Positions 63,886 to 64,000 of a DNA stretch of 64,000 bases are shown in pieces. The DNA comes from Ligula intestinalis (Eukaryota; Platyhelminthes; Cestoda; Diphyllobothriidea; Diphyllobothriidae). The first letter of the stretch is position 1. The number at the start of each line of letters is the position of its first letter. The translations under genes and the position numbers were made by a program. The stretch lies in the NCBI GenBank assembly GCA_036362985.1, contig JAYGXS010000004.1:72102793-72166792 (forward strand). The letters are read 5' to 3'. The notes beneath the pieces were generated by a model. The model ran no database searches and had not been told where the DNA came from. It saw only the letters and a program-made list of their open reading frames with translations.

Positions 63886-64000
63886 TATGGTTACCCCTAT
63901 TTCTGCTTAGTTAGGTACCGTCAAATTTATATAAATATGCCTAAGTAACTTCTATATACTAATATAAGCTAAACAACTACATTAAAAGTGAACTGATAAA

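Overview
The window looks like nuclear DNA of a parasitic flatworm (trematode or tapeworm). Three things point there. (1) It holds a multi-exon gene whose 5' introns are about 27-38 nt long while its 3' introns reach kilobases, a skew known from schistosome and tapeworm genes. (2) Interspersed elements are abundant: RTE/SR2-like and CR1/SR1-like LINEs, a Penelope-like element with a GIY-YIG domain, and tRNA-derived SINEs that carry hammerhead-ribozyme-like cores. (3) Real coding exons are sparse. By eye, base composition is less AT-rich than Schistosoma, so another trematode or a diphyllobothriid-type tapeworm is more likely, but the species cannot be fixed from this sequence.

Layout. 1-7979 is repeat-derived and non-coding DNA, with a hammerhead-like motif near 4.5 kb. 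7980-25716 (minus strand) is a complete LARP1 gene. I reconstructed it as 11 exons in one continuous frame, 1282 codons before the stop, with a La motif in exons 3-4 and a DM15 cap-binding region in exons 9-10. Its large introns hold a 5'-truncated RTE, several RTE 3' fragments and SINEs. A 209-bp gap separates the LARP1 start from a small plus-strand ORF at 25925. 26.6-28.3 kb is a decayed LINE. 30.0-31.3 kb is a hAT transposon with intact TIRs and 8-bp TSDs; its transposase has been shortened to an N/C fusion by an internal deletion. 34.6-35.2 kb is a Penelope-like 3' ORF. 35.8-36.9 kb holds fold-back repeats.

40.7-45.8 kb (minus strand) is the 3' part of a C2H2 zinc-finger gene with one finger per phase-1 exon and a decayed duplicate finger exon. 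50.2-53.7 kb is a nearly full-length RTE, minus strand. 54.07-58.62 kb is a nested structure: a young full-length CR1-like LINE (54659-58437, 12-bp TSD) inserted in one arm of an inverted pair of older CR1 3' ends. The rest, to 64 kb, is SINE, microsatellite and trinucleotide-rich sequence with one 10-N gap.

Functionally there are two host genes, a translation regulator (LARP1) and a probable zinc-finger transcription factor, in a repeat-rich background. The most interesting signals are RNA-level: a tRNA-SINE family whose copies together define a complete hammerhead core (three helices, CTGATGA, GAAA), and a second hammerhead type, in two copies, whose stem I changes in a compensatory way. 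Calls rest on reading the sequence; no database search or alignment program was used.
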